64,000 nucleotides of DNA from Bacteroidota bacterium (GCA_016722375.1 JADKJG010000004.1:310001-374000), one strand, 5' to 3'; numbered from the stretch's first letter, positions 34,987 to 44,242 are shown. The notes: a model not told the origin generated them from the letters alone. Program-made: numbers and translations.

Positions 34987-35796
34987 TTATTTGCGGGTAG
35001 CAGAGAAAGTTTGCGCAATGGAGTATCCGATTTCATCAATACCGTAAGTCAATTTATCAATCATTCCGGTAAAGATGTTGTACATAATGATAGCCAAAGC
35101 AGAAGTTCCGATTCCAATCGCTGTATTGATCAATGCCTCGGAAATACCCGCAGAAAGAGCGGCAGGGTCAGGGCTTCCGGAAGTAGCCAAGGCCGCGAAG
35201 GCCTTAATCATCCCGATAACAGTTCCCAAGAGAGCTACCAATGTAGCCACCGAAGCGATGGTCGCTATGATTGGAAGGTTTTCTTCCAAACTCGGCAACT
35301 CCAAAGAAGTGGACTCCTCGATTTCTTGTTGAATATTAGACACCTTTTGCTCGGTGGTGAAAGAATTGTCTTTATCCATTTCCTGATATTTATGCAATCC
35401 TTGAACCACCACATTAGCAACAGACCCCTTTTGGCGATTGCACTCTGCGATAGCGCCTTGGATATCATTGCCGTGCAATAAGGATTTTATTTTTTGAAGG
35501 AAAGTTTGCAAAGAGCCATTGCCTTTGGCTTTGCGAATGGTCATGAATCTTTCTATAGAGAAAGCCGCAACAGTAATAAACATAGTCATTAGAAAAGGAA
35601 CGATGAATCCCCCTTTATATATAATACCAAAAAAATCACCCGGAATCGGTTCTTTTTTCATGTCATCAATAAAATGTTTCCGATCGCCAAATACTAAATG
35701 GAAGATTAGTTCAGAAACAACCAATGCTACTGGTATAACCAAAATGGTCCAGTCGAATCCTGTTTTTTTCTGAGTTGTTGCTTTTGCCTGACTCAT
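34987..35796 (-). CDS. exbB: ExbB/TolQ-family proton channel subunit
   Basis: Starting at MSQAKATTQKKTGFDW gives 269 residues. Three membrane helices of the MotA/TolQ/ExbB family are present. The conserved pore segment LPIIATIASVATLVALLGTV precedes the helix INTAIGIGTSALAIIMYNIF. With the two ExbD proteins and TonB it powers uptake across the outer membrane. It is the first gene of the operon. An upstream in-frame ATG at 35841 gives a basic leader and is less likely. Confidence 0.93.
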   Translation of the reverse strand: MSQAKATTQKKTGFDWTILVIPVALVVSELIFHLVFGDRKHFIDDMKKEPIPGDFFGIIYKGGFIVPFLMTMFITVAAFSIERFMTIRKAKGNGSLQTFLQKIKSLLHGNDIQGAIAECNRQKGSVANVVVQGLHKYQEMDKDNSFTTEQKVSNIQQEIEESTSLELPSLEENLPIIATIASVATLVALLGTVIGMIKAFAALATSGSPDPAALSAGISEALINTAIGIGTSALAIIMYNIFTGMIDKLTYGIDEIGYSIAQTFSATRK

Positions 35797-35841
35797 GTTG
35801 TTCTTGTTTTTATGATTAAATTTTTGGTTAATAATTTTCAA

Positions 35842-36083
35842 AAGAGGCGGTAAAAATATCTTCTTTTTCGTCTTTACAAAATGGAGAAATATATTAACAC
35901 TCCTTCTTATTCTCTATGAATGTGGTAAATAAACGGTGATTGTCTTAGAATATTACAGTCTATAGGAAGCAAGAATACTGCCTGACGGTCTTTTACTATC
36001 AATTTAATTTGCCGGTTTCTGTTATTTGAAACTTGGAGATAATAGTTGACAAGAGTAGGAATCTCTCTTTTCGTTCAACAATT
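35842..36083. other. Operon leader and intergenic DNA
   Basis: AT-rich region upstream of exbB. A TTTTG box and a TATTTTTA box 17 bp apart on the minus strand (about 35852-35880) could be the operon promoter, a weak match. No gene or repeat is seen. Confidence 0.3.
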
Positions 36084-36239
36084 TTAGAAAAGCGGAATAG
36101 CCTCTTTTATTTTTTCGAATGATTCTTCGTTCAAAAGCCCCGCTGCTAGCAGTCCAATAACCACTAGCCATCCAATCCCTTTAATAAGGAAGAAAAGAAA
36201 AACAAAAAGCCCTCCCTTTTTTATCCAGTTAAGATTCAT
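36084..36239 (-). CDS. Small single-pass membrane protein, 51 residues
   Basis: Starting at MNLNWIKKGGLFVFLFFLIK gives a basic N-terminus, one long hydrophobic segment to about residue 36 (KGIGWLVVIGLLAAGLL) and a short acidic-basic tail. It resembles small Bacteroidota membrane peptides with an N-terminal KKG-type start. I know no function for it. It lies alone upstream of the exb operon. Confidence 0.55.
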   Translation of the reverse strand: MNLNWIKKGGLFVFLFFLIKGIGWLVVIGLLAAGLLNEESFEKIKEAIPLF

Positions 36240-36539
36240 TTTTCTCCAGATTTTGTATTCTACTTCTTTTCGATTATCCACCTATTGCTTTTTTAATTGT
36301 ATTAGCTACGTTGCGATATTCTTTTTCTTATTTAAGGCATGTAAATACTCGGACCCAAAGATAAAATTTGATTGCAAGGGGTGTTGGGGATTAACAAATA
36401 ATACTACCTCGATTTTCGTTTTGGTGCTGTTTTTTAGTGCCAACCCTTGTCTATCATTGCTTTTGGGTAATAATTGCTCCGCTCAATATTATCTATTTGC
36501 GGTTCAGAGCAAATAACCGAATAACCAAACAAAGTATGA
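36240..36539. other. Intergenic DNA before repeat locus C
   Basis: No open frame of quality, RNA gene or hairpin terminator is seen on either strand in this AT-rich 300 bp. Confidence 0.4.
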
Positions 36540-36788
36540 GTACACCATCACGACCTACGAGTGCACCATCATAGCAGATGAGTTGGCCATCATGGCTCGC
36601 GAGTACACCATCATAGCTTACGTGTTGGCCATCATAGCTGACGAGCGTACCATCATGGCTGACAAGCGTACCGTCATGGCTCACGAGCGTACCGTAGCTC
36701 GCGAGTTGGCCATCATAGGTGACGAGTGTACCATCATGGCTGATGAGTTGGCCATCATAGCTCATGAGCGTACCATCATAGCTGACGA
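36540..36788. repeat. Repeat locus C: twelve tandem 21-bp units
   Basis: Twelve units of the type G(C/T)(G/T)(T/G)(A/G)CCATCATnGCTnACGA run without gaps; unit 8 lacks three bases, keeping the reading phase. Second positions alternate between GTTGGCC and GCGTACC forms. The minus strand spells a seven-residue repeat (SHDGTLV), which is a by-product of the 21-bp period. The array lies 64 bp downstream of the ccmF stop. Confidence 0.9.
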
Positions 36789-36852
36789 GTTCATGAACTG
36801 ACGTAAAACCCGGGAATAGGATATATAGAAACCTTGCAAGGCTGATAAAAAC

Positions 36853-39387
36853 CTATTGGTTTTCCTTCATTCTTCTGTACATACTCAATAGCGCTCCTAA
36901 AAAGGTAAGAATTCCGCCTAACCAAACTAAATTTATGTAAGGGAAGATAATAGCTTTAAGAATGATAAAATCTAGAGGCTTTTCGGTTTCCCGAACGGAG
37001 AGTAGAATTTTTTTATCAGAAGGGTTTATTCTTTCTACTTGGAATGTCAAGTCCAACTCTTTCATTTCGGCAGGGAGAGAACTGATGGAATTTCCATTTT
37101 TTAAATCAATGATGAAAACCGGTTCCGCCTCATATTTTTTGCCGGAAATGGTATTCACTTCTACCAGCACGCCTGCCAATAATTTCCCCTCCTTGTCAAA
37201 TCCATCGGGCAGATTTGGAGTAGGATTAAGGGCTTTGATAAAGGCAAATGATTTTTTGACGATGAAAGTATCGCCTACGGCGGCCTCAATCGTAAACACC
37301 GTATCTTTCAAATTGGCATTATCCGGTACCGACGATACATGGGTAAATATATCTTTGGTCAGATAATGTTTGGTATCTGGGTTAGCAATCAAACCCATCT
37401 TAGGGTTGAGTTGGGCATTGGGTTCTAGGGTGAACTGCTCTTTAATCTTACCGGTAGCGGAATCGCGACGAATATATTTAACGAGATAAAAATTATCCGG
37501 CTTAGCCTCGCGAACTCCCGTATAGGTCACCTCATATTCACCCATGGCCAGCGTAGAGTCTCTAAGCAGCAAAATGTTTTCCATCTTTTCTGACACATTA
37601 AACTCTTTGCCAAAGTTGACGCCTTGCCGGTTTAAGGAAATGACTTCTTTTTTTCCCTGAGAAATCAATACACCTAGCAAAAACACACCAAAGCCGAAGT
37701 GAGCAATACTGCCGCCGGATAATTTGAGTTTTCCTTTTAGGATTAAAAACATATACGCCAGATTGCCAAATACAGCATAGAGAGAGGCAATGAGTAGCAT
37801 GTATTGGGTAGAAAGGAAAGGAAACTTAAAAAAGAGGTTGTTGGAAATATTACTGAGATCCACGGCGTGTTGCCGGGTGTAATCTATGTTCATTCCCCAA
37901 GCAATGAAAACAGAAACAATGATGGATAGGATAAAAGTGAAGACAGCCCACTTCGCCGTTTTGGGAATCTTTGCCGACTTATAGGATAGATACTGAACCA
38001 GTCCGGTAAGCAGGGCAACCAGAATAGCCAGAAAAACCTGGATGCTATTATAATGCTCTACAACATCAACCGGTGGAGCTAGCTTTTCCATTTTTAATTG
38101 TTTGAAAAAAGATTCAAACAATAAATTCCAAACCGGGATGGAGGTGGTGAAAATCATTTGGATGGCAGACAACAAGAGAATGAGTGAACCGATAAACATC
38201 CAGAACTCGCGGCTGAAAAATTCTTCTTCTTTAGTAATTGAAGGGATCTGCTTTTTGATCACTCGAATCAATAGCAGGGTGAACGACAAGACCAGAAAGA
38301 AAGCCATGTATAGCAAAAGTTGTGCGGTCATACCTAAATCCGTGAAGGCATGAACCGAGGTGTCGCCCAAAATACCGCTACGGGTCAGGAAGGTGGAATA
38401 CAACACAAGAACGAAAGAGAGAATGAGAAAGATGTAGGTGGTAATCAAAGAGTGCTTGGTATAGCGATTCACCAGCATCATGTGTAAACCGGCCACAAGC
38501 ATCAGCCAGGGTACAAAACTCATGTTCTCTACCGGATCCCAGGCCCAAAAACCACCGAAGCTTAAAGATTCGTAAGCCCATGCCCCTCCCATGAGGATAC
38601 CGGTGCCAAGAGCGGCTACGGAGAATAAAGTCCAGGGCAGGGCGGGCTTTAACCAGCCGTCCCAGTCTTTTCTCAGCAAGCTGCTGATTACAAAAGCAAA
38701 GGGGATTGTAACCGAAGCAAACCCAAGAAAAAGCGCCGGTGGGTGAATAGTCATCCAATAGTTTTGCAAAAGCGGGTTCAGCCCGTTGCCATCCTGAATC
38801 AATGAGAGGTAATTCGCACGTTGAAAGACCGGGGCGCTATTCATCTCATCGCGCAGCAACACAAAAGGATTACTGCCAATTTTATGTCCCAGAAAATATA
38901 CTCCTAAGACCATTGAACCTAGAAAAACCTGAGTAATCGAAATAGTTCCCATCACGGGGAGTTCATAATTCTTCAGGGTTTTCATACCTACAAAACCCAA
39001 GATTACAAGCCAGAATTGCCAGAGCAGAAAACTGCCCTCTTGTCCTTCCCAAAAGCTGGAGATAATGTATTTAAGCGGCAGGGCTGTAGAAGAATGTCGC
39101 CAAGCATAATGATATTCGAACCGGTGATTCAATATCATCAAAAACAAGAGTACAAAAATACCAATGACCGAAAAACCATGAGCTATAAAAGCTGAACGGG
39201 CTATACGTTTCCAGGTTTTTATTACTTCCTGATTATGTGAAAACTCTGCACCGAAAAAAGAGAAGAAAGCCAGCAGCGAAGCGGCGAAACTCAGCACGAT
39301 AAAAAAGTGACCAAGATGCCCTAGCCAAAGATGCTCGCCAATAAAGGCACCTGCTCCAAAACGGTCTACAAAAAAGTTAAGTAACAT
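36853..39387 (-). CDS. ccmF: Cytochrome c maturation heme lyase CcmF
   Basis: This protein of about 844 residues has many membrane helices and the heme-handling WWD motif, here GGFWAWDPVENMSFVPWLM. CcmF-type features include the early FLLWQFWLVILG helix and a large periplasmic domain near the C-terminus. It joins heme from CcmE to apocytochrome c. The ATG at 39387 is preferred over a TTG one codon earlier. ccmE lies 16 bp upstream, so the two form one unit. Other ccm genes (A-D, G, H) are not in the window. Confidence 0.93.
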   Translation of the reverse strand: MLLNFFVDRFGAGAFIGEHLWLGHLGHFFIVLSFAASLLAFFSFFGAEFSHNQEVIKTWKRIARSAFIAHGFSVIGIFVLLFLMILNHRFEYHYAWRHSSTALPLKYIISSFWEGQEGSFLLWQFWLVILGFVGMKTLKNYELPVMGTISITQVFLGSMVLGVYFLGHKIGSNPFVLLRDEMNSAPVFQRANYLSLIQDGNGLNPLLQNYWMTIHPPALFLGFASVTIPFAFVISSLLRKDWDGWLKPALPWTLFSVAALGTGILMGGAWAYESLSFGGFWAWDPVENMSFVPWLMLVAGLHMMLVNRYTKHSLITTYIFLILSFVLVLYSTFLTRSGILGDTSVHAFTDLGMTAQLLLYMAFFLVLSFTLLLIRVIKKQIPSITKEEEFFSREFWMFIGSLILLLSAIQMIFTTSIPVWNLLFESFFKQLKMEKLAPPVDVVEHYNSIQVFLAILVALLTGLVQYLSYKSAKIPKTAKWAVFTFILSIIVSVFIAWGMNIDYTRQHAVDLSNISNNLFFKFPFLSTQYMLLIASLYAVFGNLAYMFLILKGKLKLSGGSIAHFGFGVFLLGVLISQGKKEVISLNRQGVNFGKEFNVSEKMENILLLRDSTLAMGEYEVTYTGVREAKPDNFYLVKYIRRDSATGKIKEQFTLEPNAQLNPKMGLIANPDTKHYLTKDIFTHVSSVPDNANLKDTVFTIEAAVGDTFIVKKSFAFIKALNPTPNLPDGFDKEGKLLAGVLVEVNTISGKKYEAEPVFIIDLKNGNSISSLPAEMKELDLTFQVERINPSDKKILLSVRETEKPLDFIILKAIIFPYINLVWLGGILTFLGALLSMYRRMKENQ

Positions 39388-39403
39388 CAATGATGGACAG
39401 AAA

Positions 39404-39820
39404 TTAAATACTGGATTTTACGGTAACATTGGTTTCCTTCAAGGTGATCTCGTCGTTCACATATTTAGAAGGACATTTCATGGAGATTTCAGAACAGAGA
39501 AAATTTTCGCCTTCCATCTTCCCCTTCACGACTACTTGTTCGCTCCGCTCAAAATCTTGAGGCTTGGCTCCTTTATAAATCACTTCACGTTCGTTCCCTT
39601 CCTTATCTACCATGATAAATGAAAAGAAGTTTGGGTCTTTCTGCGGATCATAATTCATTGGCTTATCTTTGACCAGATAGCCAACTACATTGACGGATTT
39701 ACCCTCCCGATGCTTTGCTTCTAGGAAATTGGCGTAGGTGGTATAGTCGCCTGTCATAGCAAAGATAACTCCAACGCTGACCGCAGCGAGGATGAGAATA
39801 ATGATGTGTACCTTCTTCAT
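39404..39820 (-). CDS. ccmE: Heme chaperone CcmE, CxxxY type
   Basis: The start MKKVHIIILILAAVSVGVIF at 39820 gives an uncleaved membrane anchor and 138 residues, the normal length. The OB-fold body follows: VNVVGYLVKDKPMNYD, VIYKGAKPQDFERSEQVVV. The heme-binding motif is CPSKY, a cysteine in the place of the histidine of the classic HxxxY, as in archaeal and sulfate-reducer CcmE. It carries heme to CcmF, encoded just downstream. TACCTTTG lies 16 bp upstream as a possible -7 box. Confidence 0.93.
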   Translation of the reverse strand: MKKVHIIILILAAVSVGVIFAMTGDYTTYANFLEAKHREGKSVNVVGYLVKDKPMNYDPQKDPNFFSFIMVDKEGNEREVIYKGAKPQDFERSEQVVVKGKMEGENFLCSEISMKCPSKYVNDEITLKETNVTVKSSI

Positions 39821-39835
39821 AATTATTGAACAGGG

Positions 39836-39843
39836 CAAAGGTA
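39836..39843 (-). promoter_or_regulatory. Candidate -7 box of ccmE-ccmF
   Basis: TACCTTTG on the minus strand fits TAnnTTTG and lies 15 nt before the ccmE ATG. A TTTG lies further upstream than the usual distance. Confidence 0.35.
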
Positions 39844-39943
39844 AGCCAAAAGAATGAGGGACAGAAAACAAAGAAAAATTTAACTGTTTTTAGAAAAAAG
39901 ATATTTTCTTTACCAATCAAACCCTAAACCTAAAACCATTCTT

Positions 39944-40528
39944 ATGAGAATACTGAAAAGCATTTTAATCGCTCTGGCAGTAATTTTTGTGATTGCCGGA
40001 ATTGGAATTTATTTTCTTCCTAACCATTATGAAGTATCTAAGACTATTGAAATCAATAAACCCGCTAGCGTGGTTTATTCGCAGATAGCAGACTTCAGTA
40101 AATGGAATGGATGGGATCCATGGAAAGAAATGGATCCAAGTTCTGTGGGAAAAATAGAAGGTGACCCCGGCACGATTGGACATAGAATGACTTGGAAAGG
40201 CGATAAAACTGGTGAAGGAACCATGTCCATTGCCTATTTGCAGACTAATTCTTCTGTCAACCTCGACATGGAGTTTCTAAAACCTATGCGCGCCAGTGCC
40301 AAATCTATGTGGATCATAGATGAAGATAAAGGAGTGTCAAAAGTTACTTGGTCCACTCGAGGTGGATTAAAATTTCCGATTGGAAGACTTTTTGGATTGA
40401 CGGTGGACAAAATCTTGGGAGGAGATCAAGAACATGGTTTGGAAAATTTGAAAAAGGTATGTGAAGCAATTCCCACGCCGGAACCAGTTGCCTCAGTAGT
40501 AGATACGGCTGAAGTTATTGTGCAGTAA
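39944..40528 (+). CDS. SRPBCC-fold protein (polyketide cyclase-like)
   Basis: This 194-residue protein has an N-terminal membrane anchor (ILIALAVIFVIAGIGIYFLP). A START/SRPBCC domain follows: VSKTIEINKPASVVYSQIAD, WDPWKEMDPSS, a Gly-rich turn, MSIAYLQTNSSVNLDMEFL. Such proteins bind a hydrophobic ligand in a helix-grip pocket; the ligand is unknown. It is divergent from ccmE and convergent with prmC. Confidence 0.88.
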   Translation: MRILKSILIALAVIFVIAGIGIYFLPNHYEVSKTIEINKPASVVYSQIADFSKWNGWDPWKEMDPSSVGKIEGDPGTIGHRMTWKGDKTGEGTMSIAYLQTNSSVNLDMEFLKPMRASAKSMWIIDEDKGVSKVTWSTRGGLKFPIGRLFGLTVDKILGGDQEHGLENLKKVCEAIPTPEPVASVVDTAEVIVQ

Positions 40529-40578
40529 AGCTGTTTAATTTATTTTTCCGGAACCATCACTAAAAAGGGATGGATATT

Positions 40579-41427
40579 TTATTTCGATGCTTTTACCATT
40601 CGGTCTTTACCCTGAAAATCTTTTTTGATAAGAACCTTATCGAAACCTTGGTTTTCTAATAGTTGCTTTACATCAGCACCTCTGTTTTCATGAATTTCAA
40701 AAAATAACAGCCCTCCGGGTTTTAATGCTAGCCGTGCCGCTTCGCCGATGCGCCGGTAAAAAACTAAATCATCTTCATTACTCACAAACAAAGCCAGATG
40801 CGGTTCAAAAGCAATGACGTTCTGCTCTATTGTTTCTTTTTCATTTATGGCAATGTAAGGGGGATTGCTGATGATGACATCGTAATAATTCTCTTTAAGT
40901 TTGTCTTGTAAAATATCTAGTTGGAAGAAATCAACTGATGTGCCCAGCCTCGAATTATTTTCCTCAGCAACCTTCAGCGCTTCTACACTTATATCGCAGG
41001 CTTCTACGTGAGTATGCGGCATTTTTTTCGACAGGGAAATAGAAATGCAGCCTGAACCAGTACCAATATCTAAAATGCTGAGCTTGCCATTCTGATTGTT
41101 GAATGATTCACACACCCAATAGACTAATTCTTCTGTTTCCGGTCTTGGGATTAGAACAGAATTATTTACTTTAAATTTCCATCCGAAAAAATCGCCTTCT
41201 TCCAGAATATATTGAACCGGTTCTTGTTTCAGTAATCTTTGAAGAATAGCTGTAAACCTTGCCTGTTGGTCGGTGGTAAGTATTTGAAACCGTTCTAAAG
41301 CAAGCCGGTTGGAATTTAATCCAAGAATGTTTTCTAAAACAATGGCAGTAATGCTGCGCGCTTCACCATCAGGATAGATAGTAGTAAGTTGTTCTCTGAA
41401 TATTTTTTGCTGTTCGCCAACGGTCAC
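40579..41427 (-). CDS. prmC: Release factor glutamine methyltransferase PrmC
   Basis: A GTG start at 41427 (VTVGEQQKIFREQL) gives 282 residues, the family's usual length. The longer frame from a TTG at 41463 would run into a hairpin. Features: SAM motif ILDIGTGSGCISISL, catalytic NPPY in ISNPPYIAINEKE, and the N-terminal helical domain for release-factor binding. It methylates the GGQ glutamine of release factors 1 and 2. Confidence 0.93.
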   Translation of the reverse strand: MTVGEQQKIFREQLTTIYPDGEARSITAIVLENILGLNSNRLALERFQILTTDQQARFTAILQRLLKQEPVQYILEEGDFFGWKFKVNNSVLIPRPETEELVYWVCESFNNQNGKLSILDIGTGSGCISISLSKKMPHTHVEACDISVEALKVAEENNSRLGTSVDFFQLDILQDKLKENYYDVIISNPPYIAINEKETIEQNVIAFEPHLALFVSNEDDLVFYRRIGEAARLALKPGGLLFFEIHENRGADVKQLLENQGFDKVLIKKDFQGKDRMVKASK

Positions 41428-41461
41428 GGGGTAAAAATAGATTTTCTGACAGAGGTAAAAC

Positions 41462-41490
41462 AAAAAAGCCCCGTCTTCACGGAGCTTTTA
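41462..41490. terminator. Hairpin upstream of prmC
   Basis: AAAAGC(C)CCGT and ACGG(A)GCTTTT form a stem around CTTC; both strands end in a run of T or A. It sits 35 bp before the prmC GTG, so it may end transcripts entering from the repeat region. Confidence 0.5.
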
Positions 41491-41678
41491 AGTATGAAAA
41501 ATAAACCAAGCAAGTACCTAGGTATGCGAATGAGATTGAAAAAGGTTTTAGTTAAGCGGAATCCAAAAATTGCGGACTGAAACGTTTAGGTGATAGCCTA
41601 TTATATTTTCGAGACCAATTTTACTGAATGGATTAGCCAAATTCCGCGCATGAACCAAGATTCATTTAGCAGAAGCAG
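41491..41678. other. Intergenic, left flank of repeat locus D
   Basis: A 28-codon basic frame (MKNKPSKYLGMRMRLKKV...) starts at 41494 on the plus strand, but nothing supports it as a gene. Confidence 0.3.
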
Positions 41679-41905
41679 TGATGTTCCGAACATCAGTCGG
41701 GAACCTATAATTACAGGCGTTGATGTTCGGAACATCAGCCCCCATTCAATAATTTTAGACCTTGATGATGGGAATATCAAGGGTCAAACTGAAAAAAGAA
41801 ATCCTGATGATGGGAACATCATGTCTGATTCTATTTAATTCAAGAATTAAGTTGGGAACATCAATCTTGAAACTTTTTTAATCACCTCTGATGTTCGCAT
41901 CATGA
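41679..41905. repeat. Repeat locus D: six palindromic cores at exact 42-bp spacing
   Basis: TGATGTTCnGAACATCA-type 17-bp cores start at 41679, 41721, 41763, 41805, 41847 and 41889, always 42 bp apart. The first two are perfect palindromes. Copies 3 and 4 have TGATGATGGGAAnATCA; the last two are more diverged. The 25-bp spacers are not alike. This is what a row of dimer binding sites would look like. It lies between divergent prmC and the FN3 protein gene. Confidence 0.9.
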
Positions 41906-42029
41906 GGACAAAGAATCTTTAAAAGGGTAAAAAATGACATTAAAATGACAATTCATTTTACACTAAAACGAAGCAATTTTCGTTTCTCTTAATAGAAAGA
42001 GAGCTTTTGCCTCTATAAACAAGTCTCGT

Positions 42030-42780
42030 ATGAAACGCAATAAAAGGCGCTCGTTAAAGTTGAAAAGCAGCCTCCATAAAGACCGGTTAATCCGGTCAAA
42101 AAATCAACAAACCGGAGAAGGAATATTTTCTTCCCCATTATTTTTTATGGTTTTCATATCCTTAAATCTGCGACAACTCACCTCAGCAGAAAAAGTGCTG
42201 GAACGCCTGAGAAAACACATCTTTATGTTAACCGGAAACCTCCATTTTCCTGTGATAGACCCAAGCCTTCTTATACTTGTGGCGATGGCAAATAAACTAG
42301 AAGTTTTGATTCAGAAATCGGCCAACGGCAATCGCGAGTTTATTGAGAAACGAAGGAAGGTAACCGCCGAAGCGAAGGAACTTATCCTTCAATTATCTTT
42401 TGATATTCAGAAGAAAAGCGGCGGTATTGCAGAAAAAATTCACAGCGCCGGATTTGATATTCGAAAAGCACGCAGCTCAAAATCACCTTGCCTGAAAGCG
42501 GTTATCAAAGTAATCAAACCATTAGGGAATCACAACATCTTGCTGAAATGGAAGCGGGATGCTATGGCAAGCATATATTTATTGAAATCAGTACTGACCC
42601 GAAGGCAAAATTTGGTTTCCGGCAGCTAAAACAGATAACATCCAATTTTCCGTTTCCTATTTTACAAACGGCGAGTGGAAAGCACTGCAAATTCAGACTA
42701 AATATTTTTTCCGTGTTTATGCCTGGAATCATCATGGCGACGGAGAATTCAGCGAAGTGGCGGAGACGCTTTGTATTTGA
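42030..42780 (+). pseudogene. Helical plus fibronectin type III protein with two frameshifts
   Basis: The N-terminal frame (from 42030) has a helical region of a Bacteroidota family: TSAEKVLERLRKHIFMLTGN, FPVIDPSLLILVAMANKLEV, HSAGFDIRKA. An FN3-like domain is then spread over three frames: NILLKWKRDA, then YGKHIFIEISTDPKA, then WFPAAKTDNIQFSVSYFTNG to NHHGDGEFSEVAETLCI and the TGA at 42778. One missing base near 42560 and one in AAAA near 42610 restore a 250-residue protein. Related proteins often lie near tandem repeats of unknown role in this phylum. Either two consensus errors or real decay. Confidence 0.7.
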
Positions 42781-42823
42781 GTCGGCTTTATGACATCTCT
42801 GAAATGTTTTTATTTGTGAAATA

Positions 42824-43849
42824 ATGAAAACAGATGAGTACTACATGCAACTTTGCTTATCCCTTGCTCAAAAAGGGTTAAGGGTTGTGGCACCTAATCC
42901 TATGGTGGGATGTGTCATTGTTCACGATGGGAAAATCATCGGTAAAGGGTATCATAAAAAGTTTGGCGGGCCTCATGCTGAAGTGAATGCCATTCAATCT
43001 GTCAAAAATCAGAAGCTCTTAAAAGAGTCTATGCTCTATGTTAATCTGGAGCCCTGTTCTCATTTTGGCAAAACGCCCCCATGCGTGGATTTGATTATCG
43101 AAAAGAAAATACCACATGTAGTCATTGGCAGTCGTGACCCTAATCCGCTTGTTTCGGGTAAGGGAATAAAGAAAATGAGACGCGCCGGAATAAAAGTTAC
43201 CGTAGATGTACTGAAAGAAAAATGTGACGAGCTAAATAAACGGTTCATCACTTTTCATACCAAGAAGCGTCCTTATATTATTTTGAAATGGGCACAATCT
43301 TCTGATGGATTTATGGCACCCAAGGGTAATAAACAAAAATGGTTGACTGGTCCTGCTTCCAAAAAACTGGTTCATCAATGGAGGAGCGAGGAGCAAGCAA
43401 TCTTAGTGGGTTGGAAAACGGTGAATATAGACCAACCCCTACTTACCGTTCGGTTGGTAAAGGGCATCAACCCTATGAGAATTGTTATAGATCGAAAGTT
43501 GAGATTAAATGTAGTGAACAAAACATTTTTAAGCAATCAACCTCTTTGGATATTAAACGAGAAATGGGATGGCGAGAGCGATCGGTGGCACATGGTTAAG
43601 TTGGGTTTTGATAAAAACGGACTGCAGGAAATAATGAAGTTCCTTTACTCCAAAGAGATTCAGTCGTTAATTGTAGAGGGCGGTCTGGCAACCTTAAAGA
43701 CCTTCATTAAAGAAGGATTATGGGATGAGGCTCGGATATTCACCACGAAGCATTTGATGAAAGAGGGTAAAAAGTCTCCTCGCCTTGGAGGGAGAATATC
43801 AAAGACTGAGCGGGTTGGAAGAGACCAGCTTGTTTATCGCGAGAATTAA
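42824..43849 (+). CDS. ribD: Bifunctional riboflavin biosynthesis deaminase/reductase RibD
   Basis: This 341-residue enzyme starts with a cytidine-deaminase-like domain: zinc ligands in GGPHAEVNAI and LEPCSHFGKTPPC. The NADPH-dependent reductase domain follows (ILKWAQSSDGFMAP, LTGPASKKLVHQWRS, ILVGWKTVNIDQPLLTVR, LIVEGGLATLKTFI). It performs two steps of riboflavin synthesis. The other rib genes are not in this window. Confidence 0.95.
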   Translation: MKTDEYYMQLCLSLAQKGLRVVAPNPMVGCVIVHDGKIIGKGYHKKFGGPHAEVNAIQSVKNQKLLKESMLYVNLEPCSHFGKTPPCVDLIIEKKIPHVVIGSRDPNPLVSGKGIKKMRRAGIKVTVDVLKEKCDELNKRFITFHTKKRPYIILKWAQSSDGFMAPKGNKQKWLTGPASKKLVHQWRSEEQAILVGWKTVNIDQPLLTVRLVKGINPMRIVIDRKLRLNVVNKTFLSNQPLWILNEKWDGESDRWHMVKLGFDKNGLQEIMKFLYSKEIQSLIVEGGLATLKTFIKEGLWDEARIFTTKHLMKEGKKSPRLGGRISKTERVGRDQLVYREN

Positions 43850-43872
43850 AATCTGCTTGACTTAATACAAAT

Positions 43873-43900
43873 AAAAACGGGGCAAATAGCCCCGTTTTTT
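43873..43900. terminator. Terminator of ribD
   Basis: AAAAACGGGGC (43873-43883) and GCCCCGTTTTT (43889-43899) form a perfect 11-bp stem with an AAATA loop, then T. It works in both directions, also for the convergent lipoprotein gene. Confidence 0.85.
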
Positions 43901-43923
43901 ATTCTTAAAAGAACTTAGACAAT

Positions 43924-44124
43924 TTACTGCCAAGTACCGTTACTAGCTTTGCACTGATCCTTAGCTTGAGCATACTCATCAACTCCGAGAACGCTTAATG
44001 TAGAACTTTTACAAACAGAACTCGAAGTGGACCCGTCAGCATAAAGGCAATGACCGCATTTAGTGCAAGAAGCACCAGCAGAGACAAGGGCGATAGTCAT
44101 AAGACCAAAAAATAATTTTTTCAT
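43924..44124 (-). CDS. Small cysteine-rich lipoprotein
   Basis: This 66-residue protein has a signal peptide with the lipobox ALVSAGASC, then CTKCGHC close to the new N-terminus and two more cysteines. No family is recognised. The layout is like the start of the lipoprotein at 8495. It is alone, 118 bp from the pseudouridine synthase gene. Confidence 0.7.
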   Translation of the reverse strand: MKKLFFGLMTIALVSAGASCTKCGHCLYADGSTSSSVCKSSTLSVLGVDEYAQAKDQCKASNGTWQ

Positions 44125-44242
44125 GATGGTTGTTTTTGTTTATTTAATGAACGCAATATTAAGGTATTAGAGGTAAATGCAAAAAATGTTTCTCCACAAA
44201 GATTAGCCAGATGTCCACTACCATAATCGGTAGTTCAGCAAT

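Noticed and set aside
36493..36765. Heptad-repeat protein on the minus strand
   Set aside because: Composed entirely of locus C units, no start context, no signal peptide or flanking domain.
41590..41838. Plus-strand frame through locus D
   Set aside because: Coding frame consists of palindromic sites and unlike spacers; no protein features.
41679..41905. CRISPR array
   Set aside because: Cores are 17-bp palindromes that decay along the array and no cas genes are present.
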